This document shows, piece by piece, positions 41,368-49,620 of a stretch of 50,841 bases of DNA (the first letter of the stretch is position 1; each line of letters opens with the position of its first letter). Source of the DNA: Psychromarinibacter halotolerans (GTDB lineage: Bacteria; Pseudomonadota; Alphaproteobacteria; Rhodobacterales; Rhodobacteraceae). The stretch spans positions 1-50,841 of the forward strand of contig NZ_JARGYD010000014.1 in NCBI RefSeq assembly GCF_029168315.1, read 5' to 3'. The position numbers and the translations under genes were made by a program. A model generated the notes under the pieces. The model was not told where the DNA came from. It did no database searches and saw only the letters and a program-made list of their open reading frames with translations.

Positions 41368-41643
41368 ATGTTCGATGAATCGCAGCAACTGGACGTGTTT
41401 CCCACAGTGGTCGATCTGAAACGGATCGACCCGTCCCTCCACATGCGGCGCTTCTACAGGATGAGCGTTCAGCCCGATCTTTTTGGCGGAGTAAGCCTGG
41501 TGCGAGAATGGGGCCGGATCGGATTCCGCGGTCAGATGCTGATTGAACAACATGAGGACGAGGGCAGGGCGGTCAACGCTTTGATGAAGCTATCGGCGAC
41601 GAAGAAGCGGCGTGGGTATCTGTCGTCTGTCAGTAAAGGTTAG
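41368..41643 (+). CDS. WGR-domain protein
   Basis: A 91-residue protein that is essentially one WGR domain: RFYRMSVQPDLFGGVSLVRE then WGRIGFRGQMLIEQHEDEGR and LMKLSATKKRRGY. Free WGR proteins occur on many alphaproteobacterial plasmids. In PARP proteins the domain binds DNA ends, so nucleic-acid binding is likely. Start choice is uncertain: a GTG at 41350 overlaps AAGGAG, and the ATG at 41368 has a weaker site. Confidence 0.85.
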   Translation: MFDESQQLDVFPTVVDLKRIDPSLHMRRFYRMSVQPDLFGGVSLVREWGRIGFRGQMLIEQHEDEGRAVNALMKLSATKKRRGYLSSVSKG

Positions 41644-41707
41644 AAGCGGTCGCCCGACGCCGACGGCAGCGCGTCGCTTTGTCCGCCCGCATGCGACCAG
41701 GTGGGCT

Positions 41708-42424
41708 CTACATCTCGATCCAGAGATGGTCGATTTGTACAGGTCCGAGGTCAGCACGACGGAGATGCTGGGAACGTAACCCTGCGACGCGCTGCGTGGC
41801 ATCGTGCGTAACCATCGTGAGCTTGTCGGCCTCGGACCAATTCTCAGTCGAATCTTTGACGATCCCGTCGATCCAAATATCGAGCTCGCTGTGCCAGTGC
41901 GTAATATCGTAAGCTTGAATGTAACCGATCATCGCCACACGTTCATGGCCAGCGCCATGATGGCCTGCCTTGAACCGCTGCACGCCGCCGGTCGAACTAA
42001 AGCGGCTGATCAGATATTCGCGCTCGTCCCGAACGCTGCTTGACGGGGTCGGCAGTCGCTTGCACTCGATCGGGAGCAAAGTGCGGTATTCGGTGTATTC
42101 GCGACCTTCGATCCAGATCACTTCGCCGCTGGGGGCGACGGCAAGGTCGATCGCGCGACGTCCGTCCGCTTCGTCGGGCTCCTCTCGGCGAAACTGGAGG
42201 AAGTCCCAGCCTGGCGCGTGCCGCGATGCACTATTGAGACGAGCGCAAAGTTGGGCCGTGAGCTTGGTCTCACCGGCAGTGATTTCGCGCGCCGGGTCGT
42301 CGCGCCAGCCCGGTAGAGCGTCACCGATGAAGTCGACGAGAGCTGAGAGCCATTCGGCCGGCTGATGGATTCCGCTGCGGAGCGCGCCCGCCTGACCTGA
42401 GCCTTCGCCTTCGTCTGCCAGCAT
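41708..42424 (-). CDS. PD-(D/E)XK-like nuclease paired with the methyltransferase
   Basis: A 238-residue protein starting one base after the methyltransferase stop codon, so the two are one operon. The core reads ADGRRAIDLAVAPSGEVIWI and then TLLPIECKRLPTPS: an Asp followed some 25 residues later by E-x-K after a hydrophobic strand, the PD-(D/E)XK nuclease signature. The C-terminal part contains YIQAYDITHWHSELDIWIDG. It is probably the cutting subunit of a restriction-like system. No family name can be given with certainty. Confidence 0.6.
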   Translation of the reverse strand: MLADEGEGSGQAGALRSGIHQPAEWLSALVDFIGDALPGWRDDPAREITAGETKLTAQLCARLNSASRHAPGWDFLQFRREEPDEADGRRAIDLAVAPSGEVIWIEGREYTEYRTLLPIECKRLPTPSSSVRDEREYLISRFSSTGGVQRFKAGHHGAGHERVAMIGYIQAYDITHWHSELDIWIDGIVKDSTENWSEADKLTMVTHDATQRVAGLRSQHLRRADLGPVQIDHLWIEM

Positions 42425-42425
42425 C

Positions 42426-45299
42426 TTAGAAGCCCTGCGCGCGCAAATCAGCAAGGACGTCGTCAGCATCGCGCAGCGCAATCGAACGAGTCCAGAAGCG
42501 GTGGCGGTCCGGCTTTAAAAGAAACATAAACTCCTGGTCATATAGCCTTGTGATGCGAGTGATCGTTAGCCCCGAACCACGTTGCTCGTGAAGGAGAGCG
42601 TCGAGCTTTTTACGAAGTTCATCGGCACCCGACCAGTCAACTTCACCTTCGCCGAATACATAGGCCTTACAGATCGCTCCGGGCCAACGCTGAGCGGGCA
42701 AAGGACGCAACGCGCTGTGCGTATAAATGGCGTTGATCTGCCGCACGAAAACGGTGTCGAACGCGGTCAAGACATCGCCCTGAGCCGGACGCATTACTGC
42801 TGCTCTAGCGCCGAGGCGGATGAACTCTCGCTGATGCTCGACGATATCCGCCGCGATAATTCGCTCGTTCTCGCTCAGGTCGAGATCTTCGTCTTCGGGA
42901 TATGGCAAGGAGAGGACGTCGGCGTTCAAAATCGCCGTCGCGCGTTGGGTGAAAAGGCGGGCGCTGATACCAGCTACATATGCCCGCAGCACCGTCGCTT
43001 CGCGCCGCAGCCAATCGTCGATGGCCGCCAACCGCTCCATATCGCGCGCCGGCGCTGCAAAGCCGACGATTTCATGTTTGTAGGTCAGATAGTGGTCCGT
43101 CCACAGACCGTGGGGAAGGTCTTCATGCTCCTTGATCAGCAGCATCGGTGGCGTGAAGCGCCGCGCGGTCTTGGTATCCTTAATCGGCCTATCGGGGACC
43201 ATGTCGAGAAAGCGCGTGTCGAGCCCATCGTGTGATAGGGAACTCGTCGGCAACAACGGTTGGCCGATGAGATGATCGGCCGGTCGCGAGATGCCCTTCT
43301 GACCCGCGATATATCCTTCGCCGAAGTCCCATTCCCGCTTCTGTGCAAAGTCGCGCAACGTGGGATAGGTTCGCAGGCGTTGGATCAGGTCAAGGACGCG
43401 GTGGCCTCCAAGCAGGTTCGCACGCCAGATATCGCGCGAGGAGACGGCGACCGCGTTGGGAAACCAGTGCATGTCATAGTAGTCGATATCGAAACCTTGT
43501 TCGGCGCTAGCCCGACCGCTACGTCGAAATACGGCATGAAGCAGACGGCTTTCGGCATTGCCCTTAGACGACTCCGCAAGGACGACAACCACCTTGGGGT
43601 CGGCATTGCCCTTTTTGAACAGGCCGCGCACGGAGACGAAGTCCAAGACCTCGCGCACGTTCCAGCGCGTGAAAAAAGATCTCCGAAAGGCCAGCGCATT
43701 CTGGTTGTAGAGGAAGCCCGAAGGCTCAATCATCGCAAGGACGCCTCCAGGCGCGAGCAGTTCCATCGCCTCATGGAGGAACAGATAGGCAAGCTGGTTG
43801 TCCGCCAAGCTGCCATGCATTTTGGTGTAGGCGGTGTAGCTTCGCTTGGCACCGTCAGTTGTCAGTGCTGACTCAAAAGGCGGATTGCCTACGACAACCG
43901 CGACCGGTGCCTGCACCAAGCCTCGTTCTTTAGCCTCGAAGAAGCAACTGCCGTGAAGCGTATGATTGCCGAGTGGGGGGAACAGCTTGACACTGGATCT
44001 GATGTCCTCGGGCTCCAGTGCGTCGCACAAGCTGAGGCACAGGCTGAACGCTGCAAGCTCTACCGCGCCGTCCTCGAGATCGATGCCATGTACCCGCTGA
44101 AGAAGCGGTCGCAGCTCCTCGACACCAGGACGCGCCCAGCCATTGCGCCAGCGCCAGTGGAGCACCAATCGCTTGTATGCCTCGACCAAGAAAACACCTG
44201 AACCGCAAGCCGGATCGAGAATGACTCCGTCGCCCTCCATCAGCGCGTCGATACGTTTCCAACTGAGCACTTCCTCTAGGATCAGACGGACCAAGGCCGG
44301 TGGCGTGTAAATCGAGCTCGCCGTGTCCTTCACAAACAGCTGGTATATGTTGCTGATCAGCTCGACCGGTAGGTCGCGGAAAGAGTAGAGCCGCCAGAGG
44401 CTAAGTTGCCCTGACGCATCCTCGAACCCCTCGACCAGCCTAGCGTAGCTGGCGAGTGCTTCGCTTTCGGCGAGAGCGGACCGCTCTGCATCCTTCAACC
44501 TGAAGACGTGACCGTTGAATCGCTCTTCAAGCGACTCCAGCAGTGAGACCAGCGCTGGACCATTGCCCAGCACTTGGAAGAATCGTGTAGCGCCTGGCAG
44601 TGCCTGGTCGAAATCGTCCGGCAAAAGCACCGAGCGTTCTTCGAGATATGCGATCAGCAGCGAAAGAATGAGCAGCCGCCGCTGTAACCCTGAATCGAGC
44701 AGCCGCCGCTCGCTCAGTTGATTGGAGAGCGCATGAACCGCATCCACGAGTGTGCGATGGGCTGATTTCTTCGCTGATAGCATAAGCCTGCAGGCGTCCG
44801 GATCGTCCCAGATTGCGCCGTTGCGGATGCGGTCCGCGTCCCACCATGCGTCCTGCGCCGCGATCTCGGCGCCGACCGTCAGGGTCCGGATGGGGCGGCA
44901 AACGTTGGTGCCATTTGAGCCAACAAAATCGGGCTCGTGCGCGCAACGGAATAGTTGGATCCGACCGGGCCCGACACGATACACGATTGGAACACCGCCC
45001 CAGCTCCATAGGCGTTTGTGTAGGTTGGCAAACTGCCGATCATCGCCGTGCTCCGCCATGTCGAAGACCAGCGCCTGCGCCACAGGCGCTCGCCCATGTC
45101 GCGCGGCCTCGAAGAACACCGCACGGGCACCGTAAGCTGCCGCCTTCTCGACGAGCGCGACCTCCTCGGGCGGGCGCCCATTGCGAGCATAGTCCGCGAT
45201 GGCAACGAGACCATCTACACTCGGAAGATCGCCTCCCTCCCCAATCGCGAAAAGCCATTCCGCGCCATCGAAACCATCGCTCGGTCCTTGAAGCGTCAT
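42426..45299 (-). CDS. Eco57I-type adenine-N6 DNA methyltransferase
   Basis: A 957-residue methyltransferase. Motif I is LDPACGSGVFLVEAY (about residue 360, S-adenosylmethionine binding) and motif IV VVGNPPFESAL (about 470, catalytic). Motif X-like sequence precedes motif I (IYTPPALVRLIL). The N-terminal 300 residues are helical, without a clear nuclease motif. The C-terminal 350 residues would recognise the DNA target. The layout resembles type IIG/BREX PglX-like enzymes, but the nuclease seems to be the separate gene downstream. ATG 45299 is chosen for GAGGAG six bases upstream. A ribbon-helix-helix gene lies 49 bp before it. Confidence 0.88.
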   Translation of the reverse strand: MTLQGPSDGFDGAEWLFAIGEGGDLPSVDGLVAIADYARNGRPPEEVALVEKAAAYGARAVFFEAARHGRAPVAQALVFDMAEHGDDRQFANLHKRLWSWGGVPIVYRVGPGRIQLFRCAHEPDFVGSNGTNVCRPIRTLTVGAEIAAQDAWWDADRIRNGAIWDDPDACRLMLSAKKSAHRTLVDAVHALSNQLSERRLLDSGLQRRLLILSLLIAYLEERSVLLPDDFDQALPGATRFFQVLGNGPALVSLLESLEERFNGHVFRLKDAERSALAESEALASYARLVEGFEDASGQLSLWRLYSFRDLPVELISNIYQLFVKDTASSIYTPPALVRLILEEVLSWKRIDALMEGDGVILDPACGSGVFLVEAYKRLVLHWRWRNGWARPGVEELRPLLQRVHGIDLEDGAVELAAFSLCLSLCDALEPEDIRSSVKLFPPLGNHTLHGSCFFEAKERGLVQAPVAVVVGNPPFESALTTDGAKRSYTAYTKMHGSLADNQLAYLFLHEAMELLAPGGVLAMIEPSGFLYNQNALAFRRSFFTRWNVREVLDFVSVRGLFKKGNADPKVVVVLAESSKGNAESRLLHAVFRRSGRASAEQGFDIDYYDMHWFPNAVAVSSRDIWRANLLGGHRVLDLIQRLRTYPTLRDFAQKREWDFGEGYIAGQKGISRPADHLIGQPLLPTSSLSHDGLDTRFLDMVPDRPIKDTKTARRFTPPMLLIKEHEDLPHGLWTDHYLTYKHEIVGFAAPARDMERLAAIDDWLRREATVLRAYVAGISARLFTQRATAILNADVLSLPYPEDEDLDLSENERIIAADIVEHQREFIRLGARAAVMRPAQGDVLTAFDTVFVRQINAIYTHSALRPLPAQRWPGAICKAYVFGEGEVDWSGADELRKKLDALLHEQRGSGLTITRITRLYDQEFMFLLKPDRHRFWTRSIALRDADDVLADLRAQGF

Positions 45300-45348
45300 C
45301 GCCTTCTCCTCAATGAGGATGCAACCGGTCGACAAGAGTGGACAAGCA

Positions 45349-45534
45349 TCATTTCTGCCGCTTCTTTTTCGAAAGCGCGAAGCCCTCCTTGAGGAGGTCC
45401 GTCATGCTGAGGCCTTGCGATGCCGCGAAGCCCTTGAACTCGCGCTTAAATTCTTCAGCGACCTTGAAGTTGAGCGTCTTGCCCTTTCCGCTTTCGGGTT
45501 CTGGCTCGGTCGCGTTGGTTTGCCGGCTGGCCAT
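45349..45534 (-). CDS. Ribbon-helix-helix protein upstream of the methyltransferase
   Basis: A 61-residue basic protein. GKTLNFKVAEEFKREFKGFA followed by ASQGLSMTDLLKEGFALSKK matches ribbon-helix-helix DNA-binding proteins (strand, helix, turn, helix), like CopG or ParG regulators. As the first gene before a methyltransferase and nuclease, it may play the part of a controller protein that delays nuclease expression, or it may be a leftover antitoxin. The GC content is lower than in the backbone genes. Confidence 0.65.
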   Translation of the reverse strand: MASRQTNATEPEPESGKGKTLNFKVAEEFKREFKGFAASQGLSMTDLLKEGFALSKKKRQK

Positions 45535-45549
45535 CGGACACTTCCTCGC

Positions 45550-45951
45550 ATGGCGACCACCTCTCGTGTCGCAAAGTCAAGGGCAGAAATACAGATTTCC
45601 GACTCTCTGGCAAGCCCGAAAGCCAGAGTAGCAGCTTTTGGGAAAGCCAGAAATAATGAATTCTGGATCGTGACTTCTCCTGACTTATGGCGGCAGAGTA
45701 CGTTCACCGATGAGCACTCCATCGAGAACAAATATCGAACAAATGCCCTCGCTGTCAGTCTGTTTCATAGCGCGCCAAGGTATGGCAAGCGCGTTATCTG
45801 CGCATACGTCGATGCATTTAGAGGATGTGATCTTTGCGGTCGAGCGACTTGCGTTCAGTCTCGGCTGGTGAATGAACGTTTGGGTCTGGAAGGAGACCAC
45901 TTGGTTAACGACGCCATCAAGTATGGGCTTCTCCGAAGCAGTCTGACCTAA
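45550..45951 (+). CDS. Doubtful ORF with a Cys cluster
   Basis: A possible 133-residue frame divergent from the ribbon-helix-helix gene. It contains GCDLCGRATC, a C-x2-C-x4-C pattern, and FWIVTSPDLWRQSTFTDEHS. Third positions are not GC-rich, there is no clear ribosome binding site, and I recognise nothing, so it may not be a gene. The whole stretch 45535-46062 is lower in GC than its surroundings and may be recently acquired. I see no other feature in it. Confidence 0.3.
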   Translation: MATTSRVAKSRAEIQISDSLASPKARVAAFGKARNNEFWIVTSPDLWRQSTFTDEHSIENKYRTNALAVSLFHSAPRYGKRVICAYVDAFRGCDLCGRATCVQSRLVNERLGLEGDHLVNDAIKYGLLRSSLT

Positions 45952-46062
45952 GCTGGCCTTAATCCGGATGTTCGCCAGCTACGCGGCGAAAGGCCGCTTC
46001 CAATACATTTTACATAAAACGGATTATCGGATTTTTGATAAGTTGTTGTTTTCGTGCAATTT

Positions 46063-47175
46063 TTATTCAATCCAGTCGAGTTTCAACCAGTATCGCGTGT
46101 GCCGCCGCTCGCCGGTTCGAGCGAGCACGCCCTTCTCGACCAGATCCTGCAGATCGCGGGTCGCGGTCGCGCGTGAAGTTCCGGTGATCTTGAGATAGTT
46201 GTCGGCGCTGAGGCCGCCTTTGAAACCGCCAAGGCCTTCCCGAAACATTCGAGCGATGGCCTTGGCCTGGCGTTCGTTCAAGTGGTCTCTGTGACGATCG
46301 TAGAAGTGTGCCTTGCTGATGAAGAGGCCTACGCGGTCGAGTGTTGCCTGTTGGGCCTTCAAGACAACTTCTGCGAACCAGACGAGCCAATCGGTCACGT
46401 CGAGCGTTTTTTGATGCTGCTCGAGCTGGTCGTAGTAGGCCCTGCGCTCCTTCTCGATGGTGAAGGCGAGCGAGATGAGGGTCGGCTGGCCAATGTTCTG
46501 CGCCAGCGACTTTTCAGCGAGGGCGCGACCCAGGCGGCCGTTACCGTCTTCGAACGGGTGGATGCTCTCGAAATAGAGGTGGCTTAGCCCTGCGCGCGTC
46601 AGCGCTGGAAGCAGCTCTGCTCCCCCCGGCCCGGTCTTGTTGAACCAATCCGCGTATCGCTCCATCTCAGGCATGACCCGCTCCGAGGGCGGCGCTTCGA
46701 AATGGATCGTGGGCCGGTCAAGGCGGCCGGACACGATTTGCATCGCCTCGGCGTGTTGTCGGTAGGCCCCGATGGTTTCCAACCGGCGGTCATGGGACAG
46801 GAGCATTCGATGCCAGCGGTACAGTGTCTCATGGGTCAGCGGCTCTGCAAAACTGGAATAGACGTCGACCATCATTTCCGCGACGCCCTGTTCGCGCGGT
46901 TTGGCAGGGTAGCTGTCCGGATCGAGGCCCAGATGGCGGCGCAGCGAAGATTGCACACTGAGCCGATCGAGGATTTCACCCTCGATGGCGCTCGTCTGCA
47001 TCGCTTCCTCGCTGAGCAGTTCGATGCGGAGTTGCTCGCGTTCCGGCTGGCTGACATGATGGACCGCGCCGAGGATTTCTCCGGACGACAGCAGGAACGT
47101 CTGCTCAAACGGCTCCAGAGCGGAGGCGTCATACCGGAAATCCGGCCAATCGGGCAGCGTCCAGTTCCAAGCCAT
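46063..47175 (-). CDS. Fic-family protein (AMP-transferase)
   Basis: A 370-residue class II Fic protein. The DUF4172-like N-terminus (MAWNWTLPDWPDFRYDASAL) is followed by the inhibitory motif TSAIEGE (about residue 62), whose Glu blocks the active site. The catalytic Fic motif HPFEDGNGRLGR is complete (about residue 205). The C-terminal winged helix (LSADNYLKITGTSRATATRD then LQDLVEKGVLARTGERRHT) would bind DNA. Members transfer AMP to target proteins and may act as self-controlled toxins. It is preceded by a repeat-containing promoter. Confidence 0.93.
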   Translation of the reverse strand: MAWNWTLPDWPDFRYDASALEPFEQTFLLSSGEILGAVHHVSQPEREQLRIELLSEEAMQTSAIEGEILDRLSVQSSLRRHLGLDPDSYPAKPREQGVAEMMVDVYSSFAEPLTHETLYRWHRMLLSHDRRLETIGAYRQHAEAMQIVSGRLDRPTIHFEAPPSERVMPEMERYADWFNKTGPGGAELLPALTRAGLSHLYFESIHPFEDGNGRLGRALAEKSLAQNIGQPTLISLAFTIEKERRAYYDQLEQHQKTLDVTDWLVWFAEVVLKAQQATLDRVGLFISKAHFYDRHRDHLNERQAKAIARMFREGLGGFKGGLSADNYLKITGTSRATATRDLQDLVEKGVLARTGERRHTRYWLKLDWIE

Positions 47176-47206
47176 GAGTTATAGACATCCTTTCTATAGC
47201 TCATAT

Positions 47207-47241
47207 CTAGATCACTTCTGAGGCATAGAGGTCAACTCTAT
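47207..47241 (-). promoter_or_regulatory. Promoter/operator region of the Fic gene
   Basis: The inverted repeat ATAGAG (47225-47230) and CTCTAT (47236-47241) frames a minus-strand -35-like TTGACC (47230-47235). Further repeats CTATAG and CTATAA lie closer to the gene. The -10 box is not clear. The Fic protein's own winged helix could bind here. Confidence 0.35.
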
Positions 47242-47295
47242 CGCTCAAAGGACCTGCGGGATGGGACGACCCACAAACCGACGCGAGGTCTTGAG

Positions 47296-47535
47296 CTAGG
47301 CCTTTTCAAGGTGCGTCAGACCTTGCTGACGCGGTCTGGGGGCCTTCGGATCGGCGGGGTTTTGTTCCGGCGCTTGAAAGAATGGTTCATAGCGAACGTC
47401 CGCCATGGCGCCGTCGAACCAGGCAGGCTGCACGTCACCATTGTTCCATTGGTAAAGGTAGCCAACCAGATTTTCAGATGTCTTGCAGAGGATGCGCATG
47501 ATCGGTTCGCCAGTCAGGCGGGGCTTCGTGTTCAT
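47296..47535 (-). CDS. Small conserved hypothetical protein (79 aa)
   Basis: A 79-residue protein with an excellent ribosome binding site (AGGAGG, 8 bases before the ATG). It contains LVGYLYQWNNGDVQPAWFDG and ends in a proline-rich, basic tail. No domain is recognised; the aromatic-rich centre suggests a small beta-fold. It lies alone between the Fic gene and the transfer genes. Confidence 0.65.
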   Translation of the reverse strand: MNTKPRLTGEPIMRILCKTSENLVGYLYQWNNGDVQPAWFDGAMADVRYEPFFQAPEQNPADPKAPRPRQQGLTHLEKA

Positions 47536-47696
47536 AATGCGTTCCTCCTAAATGGACCTCGTAACTCGTCACCACTGAGGTCTGAAAATCTATATGACGC
47601 TCATTAGCGCCACGTTTTCCGCAACTGCAAGGCGAGCTTCTGCCGTTGGGCGAAAATCCACCGGCGAAATGCAAGTTATCTTTTCAGATAGGTCTC

Positions 47697-48338
47697 TTAC
47701 GGTGTGTGCTGCTCATGCGGCGATGCAGCGCGAACGGCAATTTCTTCCAAGATTTTGTCGATCTCGCCCCATATGCGTGGTTCCACTTGGCCGCGGATCA
47801 GAGCCCATTTACTCAAGACGTCGAGGGGGTCGTGGTCCCGAAGGAGCATACCCAGGCTGGCCGCATCGACTGCCAGTGATGTCCGGGCCTGCCACTGCGT
47901 GTTTCGAGTGCGCCGCTCCTCAGCAATTGGCGCGAAGACCGGCGACAGTTGCCAGCCTTTGACTGCACGGCGCAGGGCGGCACGCACCACATGTGCCGGC
48001 TCAACACCACAAGTTTCCAGCGCTGCTTCCTGTCGTTCGAGTGCGTTGACCCTGATGTCGATCTTCCGGGTCGGGCTCAAAGCTCGTGCCGAAACGGGAG
48101 CTCTCAGGCTGGTATGCGGGTCAGAGCTTTCCGCGGTGACTTGGTGCGGCGCCACGGCACTTTTCGGCGCACGCTCTGACTCGTGCCGATCAGCGCCAAC
48201 GTCAGCGACTGGGGTGCCTGTCTTTGTTGCTGTGACCTGTACCTCTTCCTCCTTCTCGGGAACCTCGCGGTCACCCTGTTGCAGGGTGGCGGCGTAGGCT
48301 GGGTCGGGCCTAGTGATGGTCGGGATCTTCTTGCGCAA
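47697..48338 (-). CDS. virC2: VirC2-like transfer protein
   Basis: A protein of about 213 residues encoded directly after virC1. The C-terminal half contains KIDIRVNALERQEAALETCG followed by VEPAHVVRAALRRAVKGWQL, a ribbon-helix-helix-like DNA-binding fold as in Agrobacterium VirC2. The N-terminal half is charged and disordered. In Agrobacterium VirC1/VirC2 bind the overdrive sequence and increase T-strand production. I prefer the TTG at 48338 because GAGGA lies eight bases upstream and it just overlaps the virC1 stop. The frame is open further to 48416. Confidence 0.6.
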   Translation of the reverse strand: MRKKIPTITRPDPAYAATLQQGDREVPEKEEEVQVTATKTGTPVADVGADRHESERAPKSAVAPHQVTAESSDPHTSLRAPVSARALSPTRKIDIRVNALERQEAALETCGVEPAHVVRAALRRAVKGWQLSPVFAPIAEERRTRNTQWQARTSLAVDAASLGMLLRDHDPLDVLSKWALIRGQVEPRIWGEIDKILEEIAVRAASPHEQHTP

Positions 48339-48348
48339 TCGACTGTCC

Positions 48349-49068
48349 TCACGCAGCAAGAATGTTGTTGAGAATGTCCGTCGCCTCCTCAAGCGCCTCG
48401 ACGACATGACGTACATGTGGACGCATAAGGGGGTTCGGATCGGATTGCTTTTCCAGCGCCAAGGCGTGGAGAAGCCCCTTCTGATCCATCTCCTTGTAAG
48501 TGTTTCGTCGCATCATGACGGTCTCAATCACCGGAAAACGGGTGAGCGCTTCTTCAATCAGGGCGGCGTCAGCACGGGTCGTTTTCGGGTCGACCATGTT
48601 GAGGACGACGTGGTGGCGCGGAAGGCTGGAGGGGTCGTCAACACGGGATTTCAGTTTCTCAAACCAATCAGCTGTCTGCGCTCCGACATCGAAATCAGAC
48701 GTCGACAGCATGACGGGCGTCACGATGTGGTCCGCAAGCACCGCGATGCCGTCTGACCATTCGGCACCGACCCCTGCGGTATCGATGAAGATGAAGTCTG
48801 CCGTGCCTGCCATGTAGACCTGATCGATCTGATCCTCGACACCCGCCACGCTTTCGACGGTGGCCGAGCAGAGAAGCGGCGAACTCAGCCCACCGGCTTC
48901 CGCCCGAGCATGCCAGGCCCCGAGTACCCTCGTGCTGTCCGTGTCGATCAACATCACTCTGCGTCTGGCGGCGATCGCGGCACTGATCAAGGCGCGCGAA
49001 AGCGTCGTTTTTCCACTGCCCCCTTTCCGGGCCATCGCTGCGACCACCACAAGATTTTCGTTCGGCAT
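48349..49068 (-). CDS. virC1: VirC1-like ParA-family ATPase
   Basis: A 239-residue MinD/ParA ATPase. Deviant Walker A is MARKGGSGKTTLSRALI (about residue 14) and Walker B TADFIFIDTAGVGAEWSDGI (about 95). The place beside virC2 and a candidate oriT, and the absence of a ParB partner nearby, favour VirC1 over a partition protein. VirC1 brings the relaxosome to the secretion channel at the cell poles. The ATG at 49068 has GGAGG six bases upstream. A possible promoter is TTGGTA, 17 bp, TATTTT. Confidence 0.8.
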   Translation of the reverse strand: MPNENLVVVAAMARKGGSGKTTLSRALISAAIAARRRVMLIDTDSTRVLGAWHARAEAGGLSSPLLCSATVESVAGVEDQIDQVYMAGTADFIFIDTAGVGAEWSDGIAVLADHIVTPVMLSTSDFDVGAQTADWFEKLKSRVDDPSSLPRHHVVLNMVDPKTTRADAALIEEALTRFPVIETVMMRRNTYKEMDQKGLLHALALEKQSDPNPLMRPHVRHVVEALEEATDILNNILAA

Positions 49069-49128
49069 TCTGATCCTCCGCAAAAATAGTGAATCGCAAC
49101 GATAATACCAAAATGTCGCTAAACGCAT

Positions 49129-49620
49129 GAGGCGGAGGGGTCAAGCAGAAGTCGGGATGCGACCCGCGTTTGGCATGCAGCGGGCGGCGTTGTGCGATGA
49201 CCGTGCGACGTCTGCCGTGGCGCCTTCAGCATTCGTCGCGGGGCACCGCACACCCTCCAAATGTCGGGATGCGCTCGGCGATGTACTGCGGACGGAATGC
49301 AGGTGACGGATAGCGCGCGCCAGACGACGGGAGGCAGTCTCGCGTATGTCGTTCTGCGGGTGACGCGAGACGGTCAGCACGCAGCAAAACCCGTCTTGCG
49401 GGGTGCAAGAGACGGGGTGCAAAAGACGCGATGCGCGATGCGGGGACCGCATCGCGTGGTGCAATGAGCGCGAAGCGCGATCCATTTGACTAAGGACGGG
49501 AAATCGCCCCTACAGGGCGATTTTCTACATTGAGTACAAGCCCTTATGGCCGACTTCACTTGCGTTGGGAGTCGGCGGGCTTGTACGAAGTTGGCAAGAA
49601 ATAGGAACGTTAACTTCAAA
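49129..49620. other. Candidate origin of transfer (oriT) region
   Basis: About 490 bp without a gene between the divergent virC and virD genes, where oriT is expected. It holds many ordered repeats: the direct pair GGGTGCAAGAGAC (49401-49413) and GGGTGCAAAAGAC (49415-49427); the palindrome GCGATGCGG-GGA-CCGCATCGC (49435-49455); a hairpin AAATCGCCC/GGGCGATTT (49501-49523) ending in T residues; and a nested repeat at 49534-49586. I could not identify a nick site with confidence. Confidence 0.5.
49534..49586. repeat. Nested inverted repeat before the virD1-like gene
   Basis: GTACAAGCCC (49534-49543) pairs with GGGCTTGTAC (49577-49586), and within it GCCGACT (49549-49555) with AGTCGGC (49570-49576). 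It is a stable 17-pair structure 35 bp before the gene. It may be a relaxosome binding site, an attenuator or a translation block. Confidence 0.6.

Larger units (their letters stand above)
11952..41569. repeat. Strand-biased GGGCAGGG octamers (KOPS/AIMS-like)
   Basis: Minus-strand copies start at 11952, 12959, 13499, 14387, 16789, 19790 and 20069. Plus-strand copies start at 20526, 21363, 22012, 24255, 28996, 30123, 34376, 35626, 36519, 39518, 40022 and 41562. I found no copy of wrong polarity for this exact octamer. The count is by eye. Confidence 0.6.

Noticed and set aside
49401..49427. Short CRISPR-like or iteron array from the GGGTGCAARAGAC repeats
   Set aside because: Only two units with no spacer; better explained as part of oriT.
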